The notes beneath the pieces were generated by a model. That model was not told where the DNA came from and made no database searches. It was given only the letters and a program-made list of their open reading frames with translations. Positions 1-10,423 of a stretch of 64,000 nucleotides of DNA are shown piece by piece; the first letter of the stretch is position 1; each line of letters starts with the position of its first letter. The position numbers and the translations under genes were made by a program. Source of the DNA: Diplosphaera chodatii (lineage: Eukaryota > Chlorophyta > Trebouxiophyceae > Prasiolales > Stichococcaceae); contig JAALGY010000041.1 in assembly GCA_032358165.1 (NCBI GenBank), positions 682,001 through 746,000 of the forward strand, given 5' to 3'.

Positions 1-2341
1 TGTCATCCGGCGATCCCAAAAACACTGGCAGCCGCTCGTGAGTGCTGGCGGGCTTGATGCTGAGCAGGTCCCGCGTGCCGTCAGTCCCCTGCACTGACAG
101 CACAGTCTGTCAGCAAAGAACGAGCAAAGTACCAGAATTTTGCAGCCTGTATACAGAGTGACGCAACAATACTGCATGACCCCAACCTTGCCGCCAACAT
201 TCTCCAGCAGGAATGCCAGCGGGGCTGCCTCATACACGAGCCGTAGGTGCGAGCGCGGGTTGGCTGCCCAGCCGCCGTAGCACAGGGTGCGGTGCACATC
301 CGCCACCTACGCCCAGATGGCATGACCCAGTTCGCAAGATCCGTTCAGTGTGCTTTCAGAGCATATCAACCTGCACAGCATGCAAGCGTGGCCTACTGCA
401 AGATGTGACCCAAGTGTCAGTCGTCATGAGATGCGCAACAGACAAGAAGGTGATATCATGATACCTCGTTACATCCTGATCGCACCAGGGAGCAGACGTA
501 TCTGGCGCTGTACTGTTTGCCGCTCTGCCCTCGCCCGGCCCGGATATCATCGATGTACCGCTTCAGGCCGTCAGGCCAGTCGGGGTACCGCGCGTCGTTC
601 AGGCTGTAGATCTGGCCTGTGGCCACACACGGAAGCTGTCGTTGCCAGAGCATCGCACGACTGGACCAGTACTGTGTGTGTGTGTGTGTCTGCAGGTGTA
701 CCCTTGTGTGCTTTGCTAGTACTCTGGTACAGAGTCACGGATGTACTCTCTTCAGAGCACAGTACACACCACCACATTATGCTGCCCTAAGGTGGATTGA
801 TGGCATCTGCTTGAAACCTCTCACAGCACTACAGCAACACACTGCTGGTGCAGCAACCGTCAGTAGCAATGCGAATGTGTATGGCAAGATTGTTTCTTTC
901 CTTCATCATCACCATCGGGCCACGCTTCCCTGTTAAATTGAAATTTAAATTATAAAAATATATAATTTTGCAGCCGCACCTCGCGGCGGGATGCGCAAGT
1001 CAGGGTGCGTGGCCACGAACTCGCCAATGGTCGTGTCCAGCGTGAAGCCTGCGGCGCTGCCGCCCCCCAGGGTGGCCACCAGCATTGTGGCGCTTGAGTA
1101 CAGCGCATACCTGCGTGTTGACAGTACTGGTCGATGCGGCGCACGTTGAGCGGGATGCAGCGGGCAGCAATGCATGACCCAGTGCAAACCTATCAATTAT
1201 ACTGAACCAGGATTCGCACCCGGAAGCCAGCTGCTCAGAGCCTTGCCGCAGCACCACATCAACAGACGCTTGCCCTGTGTCATACGAGGCCTAGCTCAAC
1301 TTGGCAGTTGGGAGGTATGCACTGGCAGCCTGGCGTGACGGAGTTCGTGCACACACTTGCAGCTGCAGCTGCACCTGGCCTGTGCCCATCTGGCAGCGCA
1401 TAGATGCCGAAGATGGTGCCTGTAGGTATTGAGCATTCAATGTTGCGGGAGCCGTCGAGGGGGTCAAACACCACAACATAGCGGCCGCTGCCGTCGAGAT
1501 GCACCTGCATCACGGATGTAGCTGCATGTCGTGTCATCGGATGCATTCAGCCAGTCGATGCTCATCGAAGCTGCACTACAGTCAACACATAGCACACTCC
1601 TGATACCGACTACAGCAACATGAGCGAACCACGCAGCAGCGGCGCTCAACCAGCTGCACACCGGCTCATCATCCTCCTCGGATGCTATGACCGCCACAAG
1701 GCCAGTTGCTGCCAGTGCTGCCTTGAGGATCTCGTTCTGCAGGTAACAAAACCGCCGTGAGAGTAGCGCTTGCGCACATGCAAGCACGCTGGTATTAAGA
1801 GAGCGGAAGGTGGCTGGTGGCCAGTCCCTGGTGGTGCAGCGAGCCAGCGAATGCACACCGCGACGATGTCAAGCTGCTTCGGCGCATCACGTGCTGAGCT
1901 GACGCTGGGCGCATTTGCTGCAGTAAAGGCTCCGCCCACCTGCTGAATGGCTGCCTGCAGGATTGATGGCACAGCGTCTACTGGCCAGACCAGACGACTG
2001 TGATCAGGATGCCCAATGCAACACAAGCAGATAGCAGTGCCAGCTGCTCACTTGAGACACCGCAAACGCGATCTGCTTTGCCGCTGTCTGCAATGCCGAG
2101 AAGATCAGCACCATGTCCACAGGACTGCGGCCATCAACGTTTTCTGCTGTCTCCGCCACCCAACCAGTCAGTGTCTGCAGCGACCTGTACGGGTTGTGAG
2201 ACTCACCTGTAATTGAAAGATGCCGAAATACTCAGCAGACAGTACTGCTGCATGCAGTGTTGTCTTCGATGTGCACCTGATGGCTTGGCCATTCTCGCCG
2301 CAAGCCGCTGCACTGGCAATGTTCCGCAGCTGGCTGATCAT
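1..2341 (-). CDS. Fructose-1,6-bisphosphatase, plastid cpFBPII-like (3' end beyond window)
   Basis: Hydrolyses fructose-1,6-bisphosphate to fructose-6-phosphate, probably in the plastid. At least nine exons can be chained in phase. Exon 1 (2207-2341) is a possible transit peptide beginning MISQLRN. Then come 2052-2174 (TLTGWVAE and the helix [11 protein letters not shown]), 1859-1954 ([13 protein letters not shown]), 1662-1736 (ASEEDDEP metal site), 1375-1504 ([14 protein letters not shown], substrate and metal site), about 1217-1275 ([10 protein letters not shown]), about 970-1110 ([27 protein letters not shown]), about 540-612 ([20 protein letters not shown]), about 205-312 ([12 protein letters not shown], sugar site) and 1-110 ([13 protein letters not shown]). 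[10 protein letters not shown] and PTGTIFGIY resemble the second plastid isoform cpFBPII rather than the thioredoxin-regulated one. No cysteine-rich redox loop is seen between SARDAP and the metal site. The stop lies left of the window. The intron after exon 1 would be only 32 bp, so the start is the weakest part. Confidence 0.9.
673..689. repeat. TG dinucleotide microsatellite
   Basis: A run of eight TG repeats in an FBPase intron. A simple repeat, noted for completeness. Confidence 0.9.
925..963. repeat. AT-rich hairpin island in FBPase intron
   Basis: About 40 bp of nearly pure A+T inside GC-rich DNA, just downstream of an exon donor on the coding strand (GAG then GTGCGGCTGC). It contains AAATTATA and TATAATTT facing each other across a six-base loop. 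Confidence 0.6.
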
Positions 2342-3033
2342 CTGGCGCTGCTTAAAAGCGATACTGTAAAGCCCTCTAGCTACGCTACGTCGACCGGAGA
2401 TCTGGGTAGTAGTCCACGGTGTTCCTATCCGTGCTGCTGCCGCTGTGATGTTCTGCCTGCGCTGTGCGTGCGGCAGCGAAAATGATCCAGCCCTGACTGC
2501 TGGCACGACTAAAGGATAGCAACAAATTCCTTGATGCAACCCTGCTGTGGAAGTCAACACGTGTGGAGCTTGCGTGTTTGGGATAGTCGTCATCAATGCA
2601 TCCAAGCACACGGCCGGCAGGTGCGCAGGTTGCAGTTTATGAGTGATCACGGGGAGCGTACGAGAAGAAATCTGACTGCAGTTCTGATGATGCCTACAAC
2701 ATCAAGCAATTCGCTATGACACACGCTTTCAACTGCCTGTCGTCTGTGGATCGCACGATGATCCAGACACAATATTTGTGTAGCAAGCTGAGATGTGGAC
2801 TGGACTTCGCTAGTAATTGAGCATGTGGCCACACAACGCGAGAATGATGGCTTGTGCAGGGTGGGAACATGAAGGGGGAACACATGCACCATTGGAAGCT
2901 GGATGATGGCCCTGGCAGGGCTCAGCGGCGGTGCGGGTAGTCATGGGTTACATGTAGCATGACCCAACATGTCCGTGGGTCCTTGTTGATATCGACAGAA
3001 ACGAAGTGGTCCGCAACAGAGGCAAGGAGAGCG
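2342..3033. other. Intergenic, about 690 bp
   Basis: This lies between the proposed FBPase start and the stop of the R3H gene; both run on the minus strand. It should hold the FBPase promoter and the R3H 3'UTR. No reading frame with splice-consistent, protein-like content was found on either strand, and no RNA gene was recognised. Confidence 0.5.
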
Positions 3034-5216
3034 TCAGCTCTTGACGGCGGCAGCTGTGGCAGCAGCGATCGCCCAGGGTTCCGCCCGGCTGTCTGGCGTG
3101 GGCGGCACCTCCAGCATCGCCGCGGTGAGCTGCCCGCTGCCCGCCTGGTCCATGACCAGCAGCACGTCCGACACGGTGATCAGGTCGTCCTCCGGCAGTG
3201 GCGGCGCATCCTGGCGGCACGAGCAGCAGATGCTTTAGGACCAGGGCCTGGAACCTGATGACACATGGTGTCAGGGATGTTCTCACAGCTGCTGTTGGTG
3301 GATGCAAGGGCCTGATGCAGGGAGGCAGCCTGATGATCAGGTTCAGGGAGGCGGACTGATAATCTGATTTGATTACAACAGACAGCACCTGCTGCTGCCG
3401 GCGCACGAGGGTGACTCGCTGCCCATCACAACTCGGTGTTTGTGGCTCCAGGATGCGCTCCTCTGTGGCATTGGCAGAGCCGTTGGGGGGCGGCAAGTCC
3501 TGTGGTGGGTCACTACCTGCATCCCGGCTGAAGCTGCGCAAGAACAGGACACCACAGTCAATGAGTGGCAGGTGCACTACATGGAACTCAATGTTATGCA
3601 GCTGGGATCCTCTGCACCATAGCCAACAGCACCCAACTGCTGTTGACGACCAGGAAGATTGCACAAGATGACCATGCAGCATGCCAGTGTTGCATACCTG
3701 GATAGGCCATGGAACTGCGCGATGCCGTGCACAAGCAGCCGATGGAAGCCATCCGGCAGCACCAGCTCAGCCTCCCGGCGGTGCGTCTGTGCCGCTGGCG
3801 GCGGCTGCGCAGGCCTGCTGCTGGCTCTCGGGCTTGCACCGCCAGGCTGGGCTGCTGCTGTGCCTGCATCTGCGTCTGCTGTCACGGCTGCTGGCTCTGC
3901 AATGACACTGGTGCTGCTGCTGCCGGCCTCGCCGCCATCCTCCATGACGACATCCGGCGGTAAGCTGTCAAGCGGCAGCACTCCGAGCACCTGCACCGAC
4001 CAGCTCGGCAGACTTTCTTCGGCCACAGAAGCAGAAGCATCCGGCTGACTGCTGGAAGCTGACATGCTGGCAGGGCGGACACTACCCGATCAGCCAGCCT
4101 GGCCTGGGCTGCGGGACACATTTCGTCCCCTGCCTACCTCGCGCAGGATGCGCGCTTCCAGGGCGTGCACCACGTCCAGGCTGGCGCGCCGCAGGGCATC
4201 GCGGGCCTTGCGGCTCGTCGCTGCCCATGCCTGCGGAACCTTGGCTGGCCATTCAGCAACTTTGACGCCCACGCAGCGGACCCACTCTATTGTGCCGAAT
4301 GTTGGGCCTTTCTGGGGCATCAGTACGTAGGTCTTGGTTGCAAATTAGAAGACGAGGGAGGTGCGACCACCTTCAATGCGCGCAGTGCTGGGCTCAATGT
4401 ACTGGTGCCGGCGCTGCTGCCGGCGCGCTGCTCGGCCACATGCTGCTCCCAGCGGATCAGCACCCTGTGCTGCTTCTCCATGTCTGCACAGCATGAAGCA
4501 CAGGTCTGCCGAAACACGCGGTGCAACAATGGTGACAACAAGCAACATGCAGTGTCGCCAGTGGCCAGACCGTGCTGACGGCTGGGACGCACCGATGTTG
4601 CGGAACAGGTCCCACAGGGGCATGATGTCAGGCTGCGCGGTGGCGGACAGCGTCGAGGGTCGCGGCGCACCAACAGGACGCCCAAAAGGCGGCGGCTTGA
4701 ACAGGGAGTCCATGTCTGCACCAGAGCCAAGCCGCGTCTGCTTTGCTATGGCACACCAGCACAGACATGGCAATGAGCATTATGATGACGCATGTTGCCT
4801 GGCGCCATACCTGCAGCAGTCATGGCACCCGCCATATCCCGCAGGATCTTGTCGTTGAGCCACCTGCGGCGGCGCTCCCGCCCAACTTTGGATATGGCCT
4901 GCGCCAGTCTGAAACATGTTCAGCGGGCTGTGCAGCAGACTCCGTCGCTGCCGATTCACCCCAATGTACTCTGCAGCAACAGCGCATGCGCGTGCCACAC
5001 CTCGAGCTCAATCTGGTCTGCTTCGCTGGCTGGCGCTCCCGAAGCATGGGCGGCAGTCGAACGAAAGCTGCGTTCCCAGCGTTGCTGCTTTCCGCGGTTC
5101 TTGGCGCCGCGGCGGCGATTGGCATCTGAGCCTGCACGCTGCCCGTCACGGTCGAGAAATGCGCCCAGCGGACGCCCGTCGGGCATGATGAATGGTTGGC
5201 CGCCATTGGGGCTCAT
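3034..5216 (-). CDS. R3H domain protein with R3H-associated N-terminal region (R3HDM4-like)
   Basis: Probable nucleic-acid-binding protein; the cellular role is unknown. The proposed start at 5216 opens MSPNGGQPFIMPDGRPLG, followed by a basic stretch RRRGAKNRGKQQR and an acidic helix. Later exons give VGRERRRRWLNDKILRDMAG (about 4800-4900), MDSLFKPPPFGRPVG and DIMPLWDLFRNIGA (about 4600-4712), RVLIRWEQHVAEQR (about 4400-4480) and RKARDALRRASLDVVHALEA (about 4140-4290). The exon at about 3720-4065 carries a Ser/Ala-rich linker and then LVLPDGFHRLLVHGIAQFHG, which fits the R3H signature (invariant Arg and His). Two C-terminal exons follow; the last ends AIAAATAAVKS with a stop at 3034-3036. The SLFKPPPF segment next to an R3H domain is typical of the R3H-associated family. 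Exon borders are approximate and the start could lie upstream. Confidence 0.62.
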
Positions 5217-6076
5217 GCTAAAGCGACACAGACGGTGTGCCGGCCAGCGGCGCTCCGGATTATGGTAACTTGTCGTCCAATTGTGACGGTTGACGAACCA
5301 GAATCAAGCGCTGCAGTGCTTGAGATCAGGGCCGATGTGCAGAACGGAGAACAGGATATATATTTATGGACGCAGGGAACTGGAACCTGCCCAGTGGGCA
5401 GATGGCAGGGCAGACAGCGTTGATTTCCTTGAGTATCCGCTGCACGATCAACTGCTCATCTCTGCACAAGTTGACTGTGGTCTCGTTCAACGCTGCAAAT
5501 GACGCCCTTCAAGGTTGGCGAAGAAACCATTGCATGATGGTGCCCTGCCACGTCTGCATGCAGGCTAGGCTCGGGTACCGTACAAACCTTGACTGTCTGT
5601 AACTGGGCTCAGATCACCACCGTTTTGCACTTCCGCAAATCGTTTGCCATGCTGCACTTGTGGGTGATGCTGATGGGACTCGGTCATCGCGGTATCAAGC
5701 ACGCCAGCTCAACGTCAGGGCGCAGCACTCCCTATGCATTGCTGACGGCAGCTGATTAAGGTAAGACCATTCCACTAAATTGTCTGACCCACAGGGTGAT
5801 GGCAAATGAGCAAGCTTATGACATGCACGTACCCACTTCAGCCTGTGTCGGCGGTGTGGAGCACCTTGAAGCTGGTTTGACATGGCGCTTGCTCTGGTAG
5901 CACCTACATATGGCGTACCGTAAACATCCTAAACGGTAGTAAGATCATAGATCACAGAAGTGCTGAGTGTTGGCATGACAGCTGATCCACGTGCAGCCCT
6001 CACCTTGCTGGACTGCAGATGAGAATTGCTTATGTGCAGCATGTAGCTGCTGTCCGGCGCTTGTGCCCCATATCGC
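5217..6076. other. Intergenic stretch with one doubtful exon at 5387-5492 (-)
   Basis: About 860 bp separate the R3H start from the stop of the small membrane protein, both on the minus strand. Most of it shows no coding character. One minus-strand segment (5492 down to 5387) begins after TTTGCAG and ends before GTTCC, and reads NETTVNLCRDEQLIVQRILK. An ATG exon at 5865-5883 (MSNQLQ) would join it in phase and give a peptide of about 44 residues. No family is recognised, so this stays a hypothesis. Confidence 0.3.
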
Positions 6077-6804
6077 CTAGTTGTTTTGGAACAGCTTCAT
6101 GCTGCCCCATCTGACCATGCGCTGCAAGGTGCGGGTCATCAACTGTGGTGACTTAGCACACTGTGACATTCGCTTATCGCTTCGTGGCTGCATCCGCTAC
6201 CCACATATCATCTGGGCATGGGCTCACCGCTGCGATGGTGACTGGAATCGTAAGCACCAGCAGAGGAATGTAATAAGTGTTTTGCTGCAGCATCTGGACA
6301 ACCAAGGAGTTTGACGGCGGCATCAGTCTGACCGCCTGCACCATAACACCAAGCAAGATGCATGGACGGCATGCAGCTGTTGTACTCCAGGGCACAGGTT
6401 GTGCTGATCGACATGTTTCACGTCGCTGAAACATGTACGGCTCACCAGCAGTGAGAAGCAGGCGGCTGAACCTGCCGCAGCAGCTGATACCAGCAGCAAC
6501 GATCTGCGGCAAGCACTCTGCACCTTGGCACACTGGCAGCAGTGACGCGCAGTGCAATGTATGCAGGCTGAACAAAGCTGGAAACATCACCTACCCGGTA
6601 GCAAGCACCTTCCAGTCGAGGAAACTTGTTGAGTTTGGAGCATCGGGCTCAAGAATGTCCTGCATGGATGGTCACAACAGCAACGCTGACGTGCGGCGAT
6701 TCCTCTCTATCAGTACAGGCTGCTATACCAGCACCCAAGCTGCCCAGTACCTTGAGGTCGTGGGTCGACGACACCCGCTTCCAGCTGGACGCCAGGTCCT
6801 CCAT
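6077..6804 (-). CDS. Small single-span membrane protein, 51 residues
   Basis: Three exons join in phase 0 with standard splice sites: 6751-6804 (18 codons, MEDLASSWKRVSSTHDLK, donor GTACTG), 6228-6284 (19 codons, donor GTGAGC) and 6077-6121 (14 codons plus TAG, acceptor TTGCAG). The product has a short charged N-terminus, one hydrophobic helix (YYIPLLVLTIPVTIAA) and a basic C-terminal tail ending MKLFQNN. That is the build of a tail-anchored or small organellar subunit. I do not recognise the family. The first intron is about 466 bp, longer than most here, so a further exon inside it is possible. An alternative start at 6293 (MLQQ) would give 36 residues and skip exon 1. It lies 612 bp beyond the kinase stop. 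Confidence 0.5.
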
Positions 6805-7416
6805 GGGTGGGCCCCTGTAACGTCACTTTGTGTGTGAGGCGTGACGCAGAGGATCCCAGCATCAACCACTGGCCTGTCACATTCCGACAGCTGTGTTCGC
6901 CTGGTCGCTATCGGTGTGAACACGTTGTTATGATGGCAGTTGCGCCTATGCGTGATCGAAGCCAATTTGATCTTCAATTCATCCAATTTGATCGCCTGAT
7001 GCATTACCTCCCACGTGGTCTGGTACTGCCAAGGTGTGCCGTACATGAGGAGGTGAGGGACCATGGCGGCGCGAGTGAAAGACCACCTTCACGAGTCTAC
7101 CAACTCAGCATTGATGGATCGACTTTGAAGAAGCAAGTCTGAACGGTGCCTCGACTGTTCATATTACTGCACCACGATGACATCCTGGAGCTAAGCTGCG
7201 CAGAGCCATTGCTGAGAAACACCAAACGGCTTCTGCTCAGCTCAGCACGGCCATGCTGAGCATTTGAGATGCAGCAGCAGTCTGTCTGCAGCCAAAGTGA
7301 TAACAGGCTGCATATAAGGTTGACTACGACCAAACTCAACTCGCTGTGTCCACACCCCTTAGCGTGTACCGCTTGGTCAAATAACGAAACATGGCAGGCT
7401 CTGTGACTGTCGCTTT
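6805..7416. other. Intergenic / kinase 3'UTR
   Basis: This lies between the small membrane-protein start and the kinase stop. Reading frames here are short and lack biased composition or splice-consistent ends. It probably contains the kinase 3'UTR and the promoter of the small gene. No RNA gene or repeat was seen. Confidence 0.4.
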
Positions 7417-9048
7417 TCATGCAGACGCAATCCTGTAGCCCTGCTGCGGGGACTCGCGCTGCCCGAAGGCCAGCAGGCGCTGCATGTCAGGCGAGTGGAA
7501 GTGCGCCTGGTTTTGAGCATGGGCGCGCTGTGCAGAAGCGGCGGCCGCAGCTGCGGCCGCCACCTGCCGATGCTGCTGCACCTGCTGCTGCATCGGCTGA
7601 GCCTGCGGCATGAGCTGCGGCTGACGATCCTGGTGGTGCTGCTGAGGGTGGTGCTGCGGGTGCTGCGCCTGGTGGCGCGTCGGCTGGGGCTGCTGCGCCG
7701 CCTGCTGCTGCGAGGGCTGTGAGGTGCGCACTTGGCGGATGGGGGCATGGTCGTTGCACAGGTCCACCACATGGCGAATCTCGTTCCGCGTCTGCTCGCT
7801 CACCCTGGCATGCACATCGTGCTGCAGACGCTCGTTGACAAGCTCGGTGCCTGGTGGCAGGTCGCGCAGGAACCAGGGGTGGCGCAGGATCTCAGCCACC
7901 GTGATGCGCTGCTCTGGGCTCGGCAGCAACATCTGTGCGAGCAGGTTTTGACACGCCATTGACGCATGTGTGCAGCGCTTGTACTCGGCGTTGACGATGC
8001 GGCCGATCAGCTTCTGCATCTGGTACCGCTGGCGCTTGGGGCGGAAGGGGAACTGGCCCTCGATCATGACGTACAGCATGACGCCCAGGCTCCACACATC
8101 CGCCGCGTTGCCCCTGTACCTGGCCTCCGTCAGCACCTCGGGCGCCATGTACTCGGGCGTGCCGCAGGCCGTCTTGCACCCGGACCCCAGGTTCTCCGCC
8201 TTCGAGTAGCCGAAGTCGCACAGCTTGACCAGCGGCGCGCCGCGCGTGGCGTCAATCAGGCAGTTGTCCAGCTTGATGTCGCGCAGCGCAATGCCAAGGC
8301 GGTGGCAGAAGTCAACGGCGAGCGCGATCTGCTGGAACAGCCAGCGCGCGTCGCCCTCCGGCAGCCCGCGGTCTGGGATGCGGTGCATCTGCACCCACTG
8401 CGCCAGGTCCCCACCATCCACGTACTCCATGGCGATGCCCAGGTGGTGAGGCGTCAAAAACACCTCCTTGAGCTGCACGATGTTGGGGTGCTGCCCACAC
8501 TCGCTGAGGTGCAGCAGCTCCCGGCACAGCACCGCCTTGCTGTGCTCACCCCGCGGAATGAACTTGATGGCGACACGCTCGCGCGTCTCCTGATTCTGTG
8601 CCAGCTGCACGAAGCCGGAGGCGCCCCTGTTGAGGTCCGCGAGCTTCACATACTTGCTGCTCATGAACAGCGGCTGCTGCAGTGCGAGCTGATCCAGCAT
8701 GCTGGCGACGCGGGCAGGGTCGACATTGGAAGCCGCCGCTGCGGCCTCCCGCTGTGCCGTGCGGACATGCTGTCCGCCGCCGGCCATGTCGCCGTCCATC
8801 TCCATGGCTGTCGGGGCACGCACACCACCCATGAGCGCTGCGCTAAAGGCCTCCTCGAAGAAGACGGACGACGCGGACTCGTCGGAGGCCTTGGACAGCA
8901 GCTGCGCCTGCTGCACCGCTCCGAAGTAGGCGTTGCCCAGCTGCTGTGGCGCCGGCGGCACGAATGACTGCTGCCACGCAGCGGCTGCTCCGCGTCCGTA
9001 GGCGGCCTCCAGCTGCTGCAGCTGCGAGTATGGGCTGCCACCGGCCTG
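7417..9048 (-). CDS. SnRK2-like serine/threonine protein kinase, one large exon
   Basis: Predicted cytosolic or nuclear kinase of the plant SnRK2/CAMK type. About 543 codons are open without an intron. Residues 1-150 are an Ala/Gln-rich extension. The kinase domain follows: glycine loop NRGASGFVQLA, VAIKFI (ATP Lys), CRELLHLSECGQHPNIVQL, hinge MEYVDGG, catalytic loop ALRDIKLDNCLI, LCDFGYSK, CGTPEYMAPEV, ADVWSLGVMLYVMIEGQFPF, and RHPWFLRDLPP, the usual SnRK2 end. The last 110 residues are Gln/His/Ala-rich low complexity, with no acidic SnRK2 box visible. The HRD histidine is Leu; Arg, Asp, Lys and Asn are kept, so activity is still likely. The 5' edge at 9048 follows TGTGTGCAG, an acceptor, and no ATG lies in frame near it. 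A short unidentified 5' exon is therefore expected. It is the only long intronless kinase among split genes. Confidence 0.88.
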   Translation of the reverse strand, partial: QAGGSPYSQLQQLEAAYGRGAAAAWQQSFVPPAPQQLGNAYFGAVQQAQLLSKASDESASSVFFEEAFSAALMGGVRAPTAMEMDGDMAGGGQHVRTAQREAAAAASNVDPARVASMLDQLALQQPLFMSSKYVKLADLNRGASGFVQLAQNQETRERVAIKFIPRGEHSKAVLCRELLHLSECGQHPNIVQLKEVFLTPHHLGIAMEYVDGGDLAQWVQMHRIPDRGLPEGDARWLFQQIALAVDFCHRLGIALRDIKLDNCLIDATRGAPLVKLCDFGYSKAENLGSGCKTACGTPEYMAPEVLTEARYRGNAADVWSLGVMLYVMIEGQFPFRPKRQRYQMQKLIGRIVNAEYKRCTHASMACQNLLAQMLLPSPEQRITVAEILRHPWFLRDLPPGTELVNERLQHDVHARVSEQTRNEIRHVVDLCNDHAPIRQVRTSQPSQQQAAQQPQPTRHQAQHPQHHPQQHHQDRQPQLMPQAQPMQQQVQQHRQVAAAAAAAASAQRAHAQNQAHFHSPDMQRLLAFGQRESPQQGYRIASA

Positions 9049-9318
9049 CACACAGCGACGGAGCTCATTTGGTGCTGCAGGACATCGGTGATGGATTTAG
9101 AGGCTTGATCCTTGGCATGCTGCATGCACAACCGCGGGTGTCTGTCAGCCCCACTGGTGCAGCAGCACGACAACAAGCAAAGGCGCGAAAGCCTGGTGCC
9201 GGCGATGTGCCGAGCTGTGGCAGATCGGCTCGACGAGTCCACAGACTGGTACGGCTATAAACACGACATGCTGGGCTCGAAATGCAGCTGCACGAGGCCT
9301 GTGAGGACGCTGCCACCC

Positions 9319-9488
9319 TCAGCAAGCGTCGGCACGACTCGCCAAGCCAACAGGAATGATGATAACATACATGAATGCGAGTGCCCAGAGCTTGGGCAGG
9401 GCGCCGGTGGCGGGCCTACTGGAGGGGGAAGCGTACAAAGCGAAGCACTTTGCACGAACCACTTTCCCCCCACTGGCGCGGCACAGGG
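9319..9488 (-). CDS. Possible terminal exon of a small plastid membrane protein
   Basis: On the minus strand an exon opens after GTGTCTGCAG at 9488 and stays open to TGA at 9319-9321. It encodes a basic Ser/Ala-rich stretch like the end of a transit peptide (LCRASGGKVVRAKCFALYAS), then one hydrophobic helix (LWALAFMYVIIIPVGLAS) and a short tail. No ATG is in frame, so an upstream exon is needed and was not found. No family is recognised. The evidence is composition plus a good acceptor only. Confidence 0.25.
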
Positions 9489-10423
9489 CTGCAGACACCG
9501 ACCTTGCAGATGCATGCAGATGCAAACGCACTGCAACGACGTGGCTGCGTCCTGTCTGCAGCAAACCTACTGCACTGCCGGGTGCCTTACGGCAGGTGAC
9601 CAGAGGAGTGCAAGGCAGCCGGTGTATGGCGCGAGGACACCAGCAAGCACCACTGTGTAGCGTCTGTCTAGGCAACGGCGATCACAGCGGTGGGACGGCC
9701 CTGCCCAGCGTCAATCCGAGGTGCTGCAGGACACTGTCAACGTTTCCCGGAAATCAGCGCAGGGCGGGCGTGGCTGTGCCCCACCTGCATCAGCACGGGC
9801 GCAACGGCGCCACTGTCAACAGGTGCTGGGAAGATCCTGCGGCCTGGCTCCAAGCCCCGCCGGCAGGTGATCAGTGGCCCCAGTTATCGAAGCCTGTCTT
9901 GCACCCTGCCACTCAGCCGCAAGCGCACAGCCGCAGCGCCACTGTGAAGGATGCCAGACGAGCCAGTGACCAGCGGATCGCAGAGTGCTGTACCCTGTAC
10001 GTGACACTTCACAACCGACCTGCTGCACAGCGCATCAGGCGTTGATCTCCGTCTGCAAAACCCTGCAAAAAGCATGTACTACGCTACGTGGAGGCTCACG
10101 AAGCGGCCCCGCATTGCCAAAAACACGTCGTGAATCGTGCAACACCGGCTCATCAACCGTCATTAGGTTGCGGGCATGCTTGCCGTATGCCCTACTCGCA
10201 GTTGCGCAGCTGCAGTTTGCGATCTCGCGTGTACCAGTGCATGAGATCTTCTCCGGTGACTCATCACAGCACCCAAAAGCATGCAAGGGTAGCGACCCTG
10301 GAAGGCAGGGCCAAGATCATCGGGGCCCTCTAGTGTAATGCCATCAGAATCCCCTGCTTCATCATCTGTGCTCCTGTCCTGCTTGCATGTCTCGGCAACC
10401 GTTGATAGTGTGCTGTCCACCCA
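9489..10423. other. Intergenic stretch, no supported gene
   Basis: About 930 bp between the kinase promoter region and the stop of the SDR gene. The plus-strand frame across 9356-10045 is open but has the Arg/Pro/Cys-heavy composition of a chance frame in GC-rich DNA, and no start or splice pattern supports it. A TATAAA lies near 9255 on the plus strand but heads no convincing gene. Confidence 0.35.

Noticed and set aside
7966..8967. Long plus-strand open frame of 333 codons
   Set aside because: Antisense to the SnRK2-like kinase exon, whose motifs are unambiguous; a GC-rich shadow.
9356..10045. Plus-strand open frame of 229 codons as an independent gene
   Set aside because: Composition is typical of random GC-rich frames (Cys, Arg, Thr, His rich), no family motif, and no supporting exons.
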